The position numbers were made by a program, and so were the translations under genes. From assembly GCA_015039365.1 (NCBI GenBank), contig WION01000080.1, forward strand, positions 121,985 through 185,984: DNA of 64,000 nt, written 5' to 3'. The notes beneath the pieces are model-generated. The model saw only the letters and a program-made list of their open reading frames with translations, was not told the origin of the DNA and did no database searches. Shown here piece by piece: positions 11,749 through 22,715 of this stretch. Source of the stretch: Amanita rubescens. Lineage: Eukaryota > Basidiomycota > Agaricomycetes > Agaricales > Amanitaceae. Position 1 is the stretch's first letter, and the number at the start of each line of letters is the position of its first letter.

Positions 11749-12113
11749 ATCATTCTCTACAGGATTGTCCTTGCTTTACCTTGTACCAATAATAGCATCC
11801 CCCCCCAAACCTCGTTTACCTATCTACCTCTAGTAATTTTTTGCTCCCTCCTTGTCAGCACCGCAATCAGGATTTTTCATTGACTGTTCTGCACCCGTGG
11901 CCAAAATTATATTAAATATCATCCTTTGCTAGAATGCAACCAGCTCCTGCATATATGATGCACAAATTCATTCAATACATATAACCGAAACCACGAACTA
12001 CGTATACCTCATCCTGCAGTATCTCCCAATGGCCTTTAAAGTAAACCCTATAAATACAGTACCCATACTCGGTTAAGCCCAAAAAACACGATCGCCCGTT
12101 ACAAACCCGTTAA
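11749..12113. other. Convergent 3' intergenic region
   Basis: Short 3' flanks of EB1 (+) and the MFS gene (-). AT-rich, and I see no gene or RNA in it. Confidence 0.5.
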
Positions 12114-13857
12114 CTAAACTTTAGCTAATATTCTTCTATCGATGGCGAGCTTCGAGCAAAGAATAAGGAAAGAGCCTGCCATGACGGTTGTCCCCGATAA
12201 GATGATCACTCCATTATAAGAACCGTGGTTCTGGGTCAATAATACCCCTGCCAAAGGACCACCTAAAAGAGAGCTTGCCAAGAAGATTAGTTAACCGAAA
12301 AGAATTTGAGAGGGTCTAGCACGGGGAGGGACGCCCGCTGGATGCCATGCGGAGACATCAGGGAGCCCATCGGAACACACGACCGGTTAAGTCGAAAAAG
12401 CCTCATAGAGAAGCACTAAAATAAAGTTACACTCACGGGAAGGAAATAACGGTGTAGAGCATCCCTATTCTCGTGCCTATCTCACGCGTTTCCGATATTT
12501 GGGCAATGCAAGGATTAATGACGGAAATGAATGCCCCGGAAAAGAACCCGTATGCAACAGCAAATGCGAGTATTGAAGATAGGACATAAGAGAACTTCCA
12601 AACCACGAGGCACAATAAGCCGGATAGGAACGCGGATGGTATAAGTAGGTTGAATCTCCCGATGGCGTCGGAAAGATACGCAGGGAGTACGCGTCCAATG
12701 ATGCCACCTGCATTCATGGCTGCAAGCACGAAAGATGCGCTCCTGGTTTTCAACACGGATTCGGTGTAGTCCACGATGTAGAAAAAAGGTATGAACAATC
12801 CTGAATGGTACTTGAGTTTTGGGGAAATTACGAAGTGCCTAAACAACAGACCTAACGAGATAATACAACTCCCGACTGTCAGAAAGAAGAATCTCGCGTC
12901 CTTGAATGCCTTGAGGTTAAAGATAGGTGTCGATTTACCAGGCGGGGTGGAGTGGCGAGTGACTAGTATTGTTGCTACCGCGCACAAGACGGTACTCGAG
13001 ACGCCGGAAATACGGACTGCCCAAGGAAACCCAACCTTTGTGAACAGATAGCGGAGCATGACGGGATACAAAACTCCCCCTGAAGGAAGATGTATGACAT
13101 CAGTACACGTGCTCAGCACTCGCATATATCGAGTTTACCTGCACTTGTGCCAGCGGTGGCAACGCCGATAGCTGTGGCTCGATAGCGGGTAAAATGGGTC
13201 GACACGCTAGCGATAGAAGGATAAAATCTGTTGTATATTTAGTCATTACTTCTATTCTGACGTGCCTGAATAGCGGAAGAAGGGAAAGATCCCCCCATCA
13301 AACTTACAAAAGCCCAACCGAGACACCGAAAAGAACACCCTGAGAAAGTAAATAATGTTGATATCCGGTTGAGAAGCTGGTACAAATGGCGCTGAGGAAG
13401 TACAGAACGGTTCCACAAATCATGAGACCAGATGGACCATGCGAATCGAAGACGGGACCGACAAAACCACCCTGCGTATCATTTGAATGACGGAACACAA
13501 TTCGACGATAGAACATACCAAGAAGAAAAATACCCAGAGTTGCAGAGATCCTATCCATGATATTGCAGAGGGAGACATCCGTTGTAATTGGTGGGATGAA
13601 TACCATGACTGATAGGTTCCGAAGGCATTTATCTGACCAAACGTGCAGAATAAAGCGATGAATGATCCAAGAATCGTCAAGTTGGCCTTGAGACCACCCT
13701 CGGATTTGGTGCAATTGCTAGTATCTCCTGCTGAAGATAGGGTCACAGTTGAGGTGTGCAATTGGCAACTGAAGGAACATAAAGTTGAAAGGTCTGGTTC
13801 AGAAGTCGATGAAGATACTGTGCTCTGCAGCTGGTCACATTTTTCTAGGTCCGCCAT
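12114..13857 (-). CDS. MFS transporter, monocarboxylate-transporter-like (SLC16/MCT group)
   Basis: Start MADLEKCDQLQ at 13857. A Ser/Thr-rich cytosolic N-terminus of about 50 residues leads into GGLKANLTILGSFIALFCTFGQINAFGTYQ, which is typical of fungal MCT-like proteins. An intron joins LQLWVFFLL to GGFVGPVFD (13500-13545). Later exons give GGVLYPVMLRYLFTKVGFPWA, then IPFFYIVDY and GGIIGRVLPAYLSDAIGRFN (motif A-like loop), and the final exon ends ..ILCSKLAIDRRILAKV at 12114. About 12 hydrophobic segments are present. Family members move monocarboxylates, riboflavin or other acids; the substrate cannot be told. All splice sites I checked are GT-AG. Confidence 0.85.
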
Positions 13858-15023
13858 TTTTCGTGCGGGGAGGAATATAAGTGAACCGGGCTTGCAAAGA
13901 TGCAGACATACCAGGAGGCTCCGATATTTATAGGAAGAACGATACTACCGGAGCAGTTGACGTTTTATCTGGTTCGAAGACACCCATGGACATCATTCAT
14001 TTTCCCGCCGTCCATGGCGGAGTCCGACTCCGCTACAAATGAGATAGAAACGGTCCAATTGTAAATCGAAGAGTGCTCTTCGCTTGTACAAGATGGGACC
14101 TAGATCTGAGGCAAATGGGTTAAGTTAAGTTGCTCAACCTACATTTGTGCTAGGTTCCGCACTAACGTTCGGCCCTTCCGCTCCCAAAGCCCATAACACG
14201 CGAAGAAAAGAGTACGATTAAGTGGTCGAACACAGCCGCCCCCCGCCGTGGACGTCGGATGGCGACCATTGGTACCGCATTCTTCGTTCAAACAGCGATT
14301 CTCGTTACGCCGTACGGACTGAAAGCTCTTGGTGCGGCGGTCGTCGAAAATACGCAGATTTTTGTTAATCATTGCATACACGATTCAAGAGAGTTTCGAT
14401 GTTTAAGCCGGGAAGCAGCCAGTAGAGCTACATTGCCAGAAGACGGACAATAAGGACTCGGAGCTGTCGTAATTTTAAACCGCTTCTTTCCGCTTGGTCA
14501 TGCTTAATTTCAGTAATTCACTCACGAAAAACCTATTAATTTTTAGCTTGAACGGCATGACGTTGTACTTGCGTGCTCCGAGGGTCGGAATTCTCTCGTA
14601 TAGCATTGGAATAGCGAGCTGCGTGGCGTCACCGCGGCCATACAGTTTTAAATAATAGCTTCAGGTCTCGAATTAGAGCATAAATTTCTTGAAGCGATCG
14701 GTCGGCCGTTTCAGTGGCTCCGCGATATGAGGAGAGGTAGTCACTTCAAGTTTGACATTGTTGTACATATTTGCTCGTAGTCTCAAACCTCTTCGCGATG
14801 ATATGTAGTATATATACGAATATGCTTTCGACCGTCTCACCTCAGTCCGAATATCAGTGGCTGAGGTGAGACCCTTCTTTCTCTAGCTACGCTACCATAC
14901 TGACGGACTCGTGCAATAGTTATTTCTCCCGTTAGGTTACCTTTCAACAAAACTACCCAAACGATTCGCTTGAAGCTCGCAGCATGCGCTGGGTATGATA
15001 TATAAATCACCCTGATCGTGAAT
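13858..15023. other. 1.2-kb intergenic region
   Basis: No convincing gene. The open frames at 14139-14381 and 14259-14453 overlap each other and resemble no family I know. The only structure I see is the 12-bp stem-loop at 14834-14872. Confidence 0.5.
14834..14872. repeat. Perfect 12-bp stem, 15-nt loop
   Basis: GTCTCACCTCAG at 14834-14845 is the exact reverse complement of 14861-14872. It lies roughly 190 bp downstream of the 15024-15950 gene (its 3' side), so it could be part of that transcript's 3' end, or an isolated palindrome. Confidence 0.75.
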
Positions 15024-15950
15024 TCATGACGAAGCTACTACATCCTCACTACTCGAAACATTCCCTTCCCCTGCTCCCTTCACCGCGTGCAACTTAAGCT
15101 TGGTAGCCTTGAGCATCCTATACCTTTGGATCGCTTGCTCCCGTTCCCGTTCCATCAATGACCTCTGCGCCATCGAAAGTACATCGGCGTGCTTCGTAGC
15201 ACTGATACCTTGTTGCAACTTTCTTGCACTAAAACGAAGCGACGTCAGTGAGGGAGGGGCCTGGGCAACGTCATTTAATCTGCGTGGAAGTGAGGTCTCG
15301 GTCTTCGCAAATTCCTTAGCGGAAGCTACGTTTGCCTCTGCAGCTGGCGAGGTAGAACGTTTCCGAACTGGCCGTCCCCTATCAGTATTAGGAGGAGACG
15401 CTAGCGCCAGCACTTTAGATGAATTCTGTTCAAGAGCCTTCGTACGTTGCTTGAAATTATGTCGCACAATAGCTTTCGACGCTTGGATAGCTGATCGTAC
15501 GATCGGCCGCATTCCGTCTTCTACTCTCCTATAAATCAATCGTCAACATATATGCGTAACGCTGTGGCAAAAAGTAGTCCTTACCGATTAAAATGTTGTA
15601 TCGGTTCACCTGGTTGAATTTTCCATCCAGAGTGAATCTTCCCCAAACTAGTGATATCCTTGTCATCATCACTATGCGCCTTTCTCCGCTTGTTTTTGTG
15701 TTGTCCATTATCAGATTCAAGTCGTTTTCTTTTCGATCTCCACTCTTCTCGTATCTTAGCTGCATTTAAGACGCGCGTCGCAGACTTGGGTATGCCCTCA
15801 TTATTCAAGGTATCTTTTCCTGGTGCTAGATCGATGCTCCTGTAGGACAGGAAAATTGGTAAGCATTCTGTAACATTGTTGCTGGCGTATTTCAGACCTT
15901 TGTCGTCGTAGTTCCTCTCTCGTTGACCGCTTCGCCCGTTTGTGAGGCAT
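15024..15950 (-). CDS. Small basic nuclear-type protein, CCDC137-like
   Basis: The start chosen is MPHKRAKRSTREELRRQR at 15950, the usual start of the basidiomycete family; an in-frame ATG 12 bases upstream (15962) is possible. Exon 2 gives SIDLAPGKDTLNNEGIPKSA, RVLNAAKIREEW and a Lys/Arg-rich stretch (HKNKRRKAH) that looks like a nuclear localisation signal, then GWKIQPGEPIQHFNR. The last exon has RVEDGMRPIVRSAIQASKAI and C-terminal RRLNDVAQAPPSL and LSMAQRSLMEREREQAIQRY. It is about 285 residues and strongly charged. The central QPGE..xHFNRRVE pattern recalls animal CCDC137; function is unknown, and ribosome biogenesis is only a guess. Its 5' flank is occupied by a copy of the dispersed AT-rich repeat. 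Confidence 0.75.
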
Positions 15951-16527
15951 GTTATTTGCCATTATTTGGAGCCGTCTACCAGGCAAAGAGCAGAAATAGG
16001 GCAGAATTAAATATTTCGCCTTAGCAAAGCTCAAAATCACAAAAACGTAGGCTTTGTAACTATACGTGTAGCGCCGCAGGCAGAAAAAAAAAAGATTCAA
16101 TTAATTAATGCCGATGCTACTTAAACTTCCAGTCCGAAATGACCCCTCAAGCTCAAGTTCAAGTTCGCTCGAATGACTTTTCTGTTTTTTCTTCTTTTAC
16201 CCCAAAGCCACACATGTAAATATCGTATCTTTGTACGTAGGTGCATGTATTGTAGCTTCCGAGCCTAAACCCGAAAGTCCAATGCGCCCAAATGAGGATG
16301 AACGTGGACTGATACTGGAAGGTAAGGGGGAACTAGTCGTGGGCACAAGAAAGGCCAGCAGACGCGGAACCGAAGGAGGATGGACAAGCAGGAACATGGG
16401 ACGAAAGCAGGGATGGATGGTTCAAGCCGAGGTGGGATATATGCCCCAGGACTTGACAGCTACTCCCGGGAACTCCTAAAAGGTCGGCTTATGACAAAGA
16501 AGCGATAGCTCTCCCTTCAAATTGTAA
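15951..16527. other. Intergenic region with antisense copy of the dispersed repeat
   Basis: Around 15970-16070, read on the minus strand, GAGCTTTGCTAAGGCGAAAT and a TTTAATTCTGCCCTATTTCTG stretch match the repeat at 19195-19290. The rest (16080-16527) shows no gene; the frame at 16231-16479 resembles nothing I know. Confidence 0.6.
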
Positions 16528-17771
16528 TCAGCCTGAGGTCGCGTCCAGAATGTTGTCCTCATCAGAAACAACGTCATCGCGCCATTTCATAACATTCATG
16601 TACCGGTCACCATCTAATTCATCCGCATCCACGAGATCATTATTGCCGCCTCCGTTGGTCCCATGACCGCTTTCCCCGGCTTCTGTCCGACGACGCTTTC
16701 TACTATGGTCAGGACTACGCCACTTGCGACTCTGGAGCGTTACTTCAGTTGGAGTATTCCATGCCTTAAGCTCCGAGGCGAAGGTACCCTGGAGCTCCTT
16801 CTCGAGCTTTGAACAAAAAACGTATAGGCGTATCACCTGAATAGGGTCGGAGAGATCAAACTCTTGCTCGTGCGCGTAGATGCAAAGGAGCTAAGAAAGT
16901 TTGAGTTTTTGGCAACTGATACATAACTATGAACATACCGACTCGTCACTTGTCCAGTACGAAGAGAAAGTTTGCACGCGGCCACGACAGGCAATAGCCC
17001 CCATGATGATAGATCGATTGAGTGAGAGAGCTTTCCGCTGCGCCTGTGCAGTGGCAAGCACCATGATTAGCTGGTTTTTATTGTAGTTGTTATCATCCTT
17101 CTTGAATTCTCCAGCGAACCCGATGATTGAGAAGCCGTCCGTCATCCCATCAGCGGACCAATACAGGTGTTGTGAGATCGTTGGGTCGCCTTGAAAGGAA
17201 AACTCATCCATTCGTATTCTATTATCGACGGTCTTGGAAGGAATTGTCACCAAGGTGTCGGACTGCGCATCTGGATTGCCAGGCGATGCCACAAGGCGAT
17301 ACCTTTCTTCAGTTCTAATGGCAAGGTTATAGGAGATATATGCGAAAGCCCGAGGGGAGAAAACGTACTTGAAGTCACAATGACGATCAACCCTCGCACT
17401 AAAAGCTAATTCGATAATATCGTCAACACTACGACGCTGAGTATGTTCTTTGGAGTGATTATTTGACGTTTTGCAAACATGGTCGTAAGCGAAGGCGAGA
17501 TTGGGAAGAGCGGTTAGGATTCCATACTCGTCTTTTTCCACAGAGGAAAGTGTCGAGGCCCATGTACGCACGGCGAGCAGGAATTTGGTTTCATTGTCTA
17601 AATATGATGTTGGTAAAGGAACCTACTTAGAAGTTATGAGTGATAGATATGCACGCAGGGGATACTAACCTGAAGAGCTTTGGGCACTTCTTTTAACTGA
17701 TACAGCTCATCAAAGTGGTCTGCAACTTCTTTCGGGGGGATCACGATCTCGGTAACTTTCGCGCCATCCAT
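16528..17771 (-). CDS. Agaricomycete family of unknown function, possibly PD-(D/E)XK-like
   Basis: From MDGAKVTEIVIPPKEVADHF (17771) the frame runs through an intron (..VPKALQ joined to VPLPTSYLDNETKFLLAV) into a long exon. That exon contains RTWASTLSSVEKDEYG, RSVDDIIELAFSARVDRH, VFSPRAFAYISYN and DGFSIIGFAGEFKKDDN, followed by KNQLIMVLATAQAQRKAL, then GAIACRGRVQTFSSYW, and a last exon ending ..SDEDNILDATSG. The last segment has a nuclear-type basic patch (RKRRRTE). A GEFK after a hydrophobic strand, preceded by acidic residues and followed by a helix with Q, is the pattern of a PD-(D/E)XK nuclease core; this is inference only. The frame stays open upstream of 17771 to about 17985, so the true start may be further 5'. 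Confidence 0.55.
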
Positions 17772-18540
17772 ACAGAGAGAGTGACTTTGCAACCCTTTTG
17801 CAAAACAATGAAACCCATCGAAATCGCTGAGCAATACGAGACAACTCACGACGCACCACTGGGGCAGTCGGAGACCAAGGATGGGGTGGGCATTGATCGG
17901 AGAGCCAAAGGAATCTGGGTTGCAGTCACCTTCAAAAGAGTTAGGTCTTTGGCAAGAAGTGAATTTTGTCCTTCAAATCGGATATCTCCTTGTTGGTGGC
18001 AATGAATACATTATGCCAATGGTCGCCGTCGTTTACTTTGATTGATTGGGCATAACTCTCTCCCACGTGAGAATGTCCTGGTCACCAGCGACCTACGCGA
18101 GATCGATCCAGCCCTCCACCGTTCTGGAATGGTCTCCAAATGATTTATTTCGGCCAGCACTTTATTGACATGGGACGTCCGTACCATTGCACCAATCCTT
18201 TTCTAGCGACTCAACCTTTTCCCAGATACCCGAAGCAGCCGACTGCCACTCGACCTCCAATTATCTGGTCACCATTATCGGCCCCAAACGGTCGCATTAC
18301 CCGAAAAGATGCTACGAACGTCCTGAAGATGGCCACCGAATTTGCAGAGTAATTCAGGAAATCCTTGTTTGCCGTGATGAGTCGGTCCGATATGGCATCG
18401 TATACAACTACGAAAAACGGGCGCTCGAGTATAAGGAGAGCACACGTGCAGAGCTCGCCAGGTTCGCTTTCAAGGTGAGTCGATGTAGCATCATCGATTC
18501 TAGTTTGTTTTTTGCCAACTATCCCTCGAATCAACACCTA
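17772..18540 (-). pseudogene. Probable eroded 5' part of the 16528-17771 gene
   Basis: On the minus strand several segments read like one protein but fall in different frames: AISDRLITANKDFLNYSANS, VMRPFGADNGDQIIGGRVAV, HVGESYAQSIKVNDGDHWH, NVFIATNKEISDLKDKI, then PINAHPILGLRLPQWCVV leading into the open frame before 17771. I found no GT-AG pairs of normal length that join them all. Either there are frameshifts or the intron structure is unusual. Plus-strand ORFs here look like shadows. Confidence 0.4.
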
Positions 18541-19425
18541 GAAGATCACACTTCATCGGGATAAATGCTCGTCACTTGCCTGAAGTCGTCTCTGGACATT
18601 GTATGTCCCTATAATAATTATAATCATGCAAAGAGAAACAATCGTGATCTATTAAGATGCTACTTGATTCTCTCGCGAAGGCATATTTTACTTGTAGGCT
18701 TCGGAATCAGTACCGTTTTTGTTTCACTGAATATTGCGTCTAGTTCCCTTCATTTCTCAACATGACCGTTATCCGGCTCTCTATGCCCAGCGCCGATCTA
18801 AGACAGTTTGGGTGTTCTTGAGCGACCCTCACGAATGAGTTCCGGACTCTCCAAGGCGACATGTTCAGGTTTGCTAGCTATGAAACAGACTATTCCGGCA
18901 ACGCTCTCGCACCTATCGTTCGCTCTTGATCATTTCAGCCACGCCATACCCACCATCGCTATTCGCACTGTCACTATCACTCGCACGCACACCGCATTTG
19001 TACTATAGTAGCTACCATTGTGACTTGGTAGAAATGCACCTTTTGCGAAGAAAAAGACCGCGTGAATAATCTGAATCTATGTCTTTCGGAAGCTGTTATA
19101 CGGGAACCAATAAACCTCAAAAATATGTTCTTTCGTAAATCAATATACAAATATTTCGGTCCAGTTGCTCCGAATTTACGTCTGAAATCCCCGAAATCAA
19201 TCGTTTTTATGATTTTTCTTGAGCTTTGCTAAGGCGAAATATTTAATTTTGCCAACAGTTCTGCCCTATTTTTACGGTCCGAAATAACCCCCTGCCTGTT
19301 GTGTTAGTAGACCGGGCTTTGTATGGACCCCGATCCCTCCGTAATGCGACATGTGACAGTAGCAAGGACCCCGTAACAGTCGATAGTAATCCACACAAGT
19401 TGAAGTTCTGCTACCTGCACGCTTA
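18541..19425. other. Intergenic region with a dispersed-repeat copy
   Basis: 18541-19070 shows no recognisable gene. 19074-19310 carries the same AT-rich repeat as 7959-8350 (CTATGTCTTTCGGAAGCTG, then AATATGTTCTTTCG, then the GAGC..AAGGCGAAAT block). The remainder is the Glo3 promoter. Confidence 0.55.
19074..19310 (+). repeat. Dispersed AT-rich repeat, single copy
   Basis: Imperfect same-strand match to 8104-8350, with internal deletions. It ends near CCCTGCCTGTTGTG, as does the copy near 8345. Confidence 0.7.
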
Positions 19426-21122
19426 ATGGCTGAACCAACGAAGCAGGAAACTGATCAGGTTTTCAAGATTCTCAAAGCCCAGAAGGCCAACAAGGCGAGT
19501 CTAGTTGGACCCTACTTAGTGCACTTACCGACAATCACCACAGACATGTTTTGACTGCAATGCTCGAAACCCTACATGGTCCAGCGTCACTTTCGGTGTC
19601 TATATCTGTCTGGAATGCTCAAGCGTGCATAGAAACATGGGTGTCCACATTACTTTTGTTCGGCAAGTGTAACGTTTGCTGAACCGCTCTGCTGCTCAAC
19701 GTTTTCCTAAAGATCGACTAATCTGGATTCCTGGCAGTTGAACCAGTTGCGCACGATGAAAATTGGGGGGAATGCGTCAGGAACCGAATTCTTCACGAAG
19801 CATGGGGGCGCTTCGTTGCTCACAGATTCTGATACGAAGAAGAAATACTCTGGTCGCGTTGCAGAACTATACAAGGAAGAATTGAATAGACGTGTAAAAG
19901 ATGATATCGCCAAGTATGGAAAATCTTATTGATTATGCTCGGCGCTACTGATTTCGTCAATCAGATTTCCGAACGGCATTCACGTCGAGGGTGCAGACAT
20001 GCCGATATCCCCGCCAAAGGAAGAAGCCGATGAGGATTTTTTCGAGTCATGGTCCAAACCCGCTACACCAAAGACATCTGCTCCTGGTACTCCCCGTACG
20101 GGTACACCCCCAGTCATCGGACGTGCGCAATCCAACACTTCTTCTAACGGTTCCGCCTCCACAACCCCACCCGCTCCCTCTACAACTGTCCCTCGTACGA
20201 TCACGTCGTCATCAGCCACTACACGCCCCTCCCGGATTGGTGGCACCGCGAGGCTGAATTCTGTCTCCACCGCGTCCTCGGCCTCTGCAGCTCCCAAGAA
20301 ATCGAAGCTCGGTCTAGGTGCAGCAAAGGCAAAGGCACTTGATTTTGAGGAGGCTGAAAGGAAAGCCAAAGAGGAAGAAGAGCGGATTAAGCAGCTAGGC
20401 TATGATCGACGTCGAGAAGAAGAAGAAGAAAAGGCAAGAAAGGAGGCTGAAGCCTTGAAAAGGGCAAACGAGATCGGTCCCATGAAATCATCCACCACCA
20501 TGAGCGTACCAAATTCCGGAACAAAAGAGTCTTTCAACACTGCCCAGAAATCTCCCGCCTTCCCTCGCTTAGGTTTCGGTGCTATTCCTGGAGCAGGTGC
20601 CGCAGCCGCTGTTACTGCATCAGCTGTACCGGCTAAGAGGCACGTCATATATTTAAATTATTCGAAGTGATACTAATTATGATGTATATAGCGCTGCCCC
20701 TGTCGTTGATGATGGGCCGACCACCGCTCGAGATCGGTTTGGTGGCCAGAAAGCTATCTCATCCGACATGTACTTTGGCCGAAACGCCTATGATCCTGCC
20801 TCAGTCAGCGAGGCCCAAACGAGGCTCCAATCCTTCCAGGGCGCTACCTCAATATCATCAAATCAATACTTTGGGCGGGAAGAGGAAGAAGATCTTGACC
20901 GCGGGGCAGATGGAGGGCTATTGGGAGATGGCAGTTTATCTGGTCTCGAAACGGCCGCGAAAGATGCTATTTCGCGGCTGATGGCAAATCCCGATGTCCA
21001 AAATATTGGGGAGAGTATTAGAACCGGAGCACTCAAGGTGACATTGTTTTACAAACCCTATGTTCGGTTCTAACCACTATTCACAGCTTTCCGATTATCT
21101 GGCGCAAATGTCCGAACGTTGA
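19426..21122 (+). CDS. GLO3: ADP-ribosylation factor GTPase-activating protein (Glo3/ARFGAP2-3 type)
   Basis: Stimulates GTP hydrolysis on Arf1 in COPI-dependent Golgi-to-ER traffic. Exon 1 is [21 protein letters not shown]. Exon 2 carries the zinc finger [21 protein letters not shown] (Cx2Cx16Cx2C) and [15 protein letters not shown] with the catalytic Arg. Then [19 protein letters not shown], a low-complexity Ser/Thr/Pro region, a charged coiled segment ([19 protein letters not shown]) and the Glo3 C-terminal motifs [41 protein letters not shown]; the last exon is [11 protein letters not shown] with a stop at 21120-21122. Three of its five introns (19495-19543, 19663-19712, 20640-20691) are frame-consistent only with GC donors (GCGAGT, GCAAGT, GCACGT). 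The third and last introns use GT. Confidence 0.93.
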
Positions 21123-21689
21123 TATCATTTGGGTACTTACGGGCTTATAGTATCGTCATGGGTACACTAATATGTTCTTTCTTGTTCTACGGTCCCGAGT
21201 ATATCCTATCCTTAAATGCACACCTAGCACAGTTACGTTCGGACATGAGAAGAATCGGGATGCAATGTAAAGCTCGAAGCTGTGCCACATCGTAGACTGC
21301 CACAAAGAAATCGGTCTACGATTTGAAGCTTTGAACCATCCCTGTCAGAGGCGAGTAGCAGATGAGCAGATTGCGGGGGCTAATAGGATCACTTGAGATC
21401 ACACGCGATGGTCCCTACGGCAAAGGTAGGCCCGGGGCACACCAGCAAAGTATAAAGACATGTAGCTATTGATAGACTCAGGACAATACCCTCAGAGTGT
21501 TCCGACTTCCCGTACGGACACAAACCTTTGGCCGGGAGGCAGCCGTCCAGACCCATGGAACAAACATGGTCGTGCCCGGCCCGAGGGTGCATTACATAAG
21601 CAAGCATAATGATATTGAGCCTGGACTGAAAAGTCTCTAGACGCCAAATTCCGACCGAGTGTTTCTTTGTTGCATTCCTCCTTCTGACA
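21123..21689. other. Intergenic region, Glo3 to E2
   Basis: 567 bp with no gene I can support; the minus frame at 21389-21802 overlaps the E2 start and is a chance ORF. Confidence 0.5.
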
Positions 21690-22519
21690 ATGGATGCTCG
21701 CCTTAGAAGAGTGAACAAAGAAATCGCCGGTAATGTGTTTCCTTGCCGAAGAAAAGAATATTTTACTGATCTCTTACCTAGACTGCAAGAATGACAAGAC
21801 ATCGAATATACAGATTGAGCTAATCGACGATTCGCCTTTCCATCTCAAAGGGACGTTCCCGGGACCCGAGGGGACGCCATACGAGGGAGGTAAATTTGAC
21901 GTGGTGAGTGGATAACATCAGTTCGCCTGAGACGTGCCAATTACCTCGGACTGATCACTGCGTTCCTAGGACATCGTAATCCCTGAGTCTTATCCATTCC
22001 AACCGGTCAAGATGAAATTCATCACGAAGGTCTATCATCCCAACATCTCGTCGGCCTCTGGCGCCATCTGTCTAGACATCCTTAAGGACGCCTGGTCACC
22101 CGTCCTCACGCTCAAATCGACGTTGATATCGCTGCAAAGTCTCTTATGCTCTCCAGAACCCAATGATCCTCAGGATGCAGAAGTCGCAAAACATTATACC
22201 ACAAGCAAGAGTAGTTTTGAAGAGACAGCGAGGTACTGGACACAGATTTATGCGGGTGGACCAGGGCAAAAGAAGGGAAAGAGCCCCACAAAGTCTCACG
22301 ATCGCGACGATATTGCTATCGCAGGCCTGGATCGGGCACATGTGGAGAAATTCGAAATTCTTGGCTTTGAGCGAAGCAAAATCGTGAGTTATGTTTTCGA
22401 ATTGCCCACATCATGTCTGATCGCCGGTTCAGATTGATGTCCTTCGTCGGTTAAACTATCGGGGAACAAACGTGGCTCAGACTACGGATGATAGAATAGT
22501 TGAAGAGCTCTTGAAATGA
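21690..22519 (+). CDS. UBC1: Ubiquitin-conjugating enzyme E2 with UBA domain (Ubc1/UBE2K type)
   Basis: Exon 1 is MDARLRRVNKEIAG; exon 2 CKNDKTSNIQIELIDDSPFH..GTPYEGGKFDV; exon 3 begins DIVIPESYPFQPVKMKF. It shows the HPN motif (YHPNISS), the catalytic Cys in AICLDILKDAWSP (near 22065) and LQSLLCSPEPNDPQDAEVA. After a Lys-rich linker comes a C-terminal UBA domain (HVEKFEILGFERSKI, an intron, then DVLRRLNYRGTNVAQTTDD), with a stop at 22517-22519. Length about 235 residues, close to yeast Ubc1 (215). Transfers ubiquitin and in yeast extends K48 chains; the UBA binds ubiquitin. Confidence 0.95.
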
Positions 22520-22715
22520 GCGCCCTTCATGTATCACGTATTAATGATCAGTCAATTGTAAAAACAGTCAATATGCATTTAAGGGGTGTAGATTTTTTCT
22601 TTACTGATGTGCGATTACAACAATGTCCTTGCGTTTAAGAATCAGATAAACGTACGTCAAATATACGTGGTAACTATGTATCGTGCTGGATATCGTTGTA
22701 TGTTACCGGGTCTTT

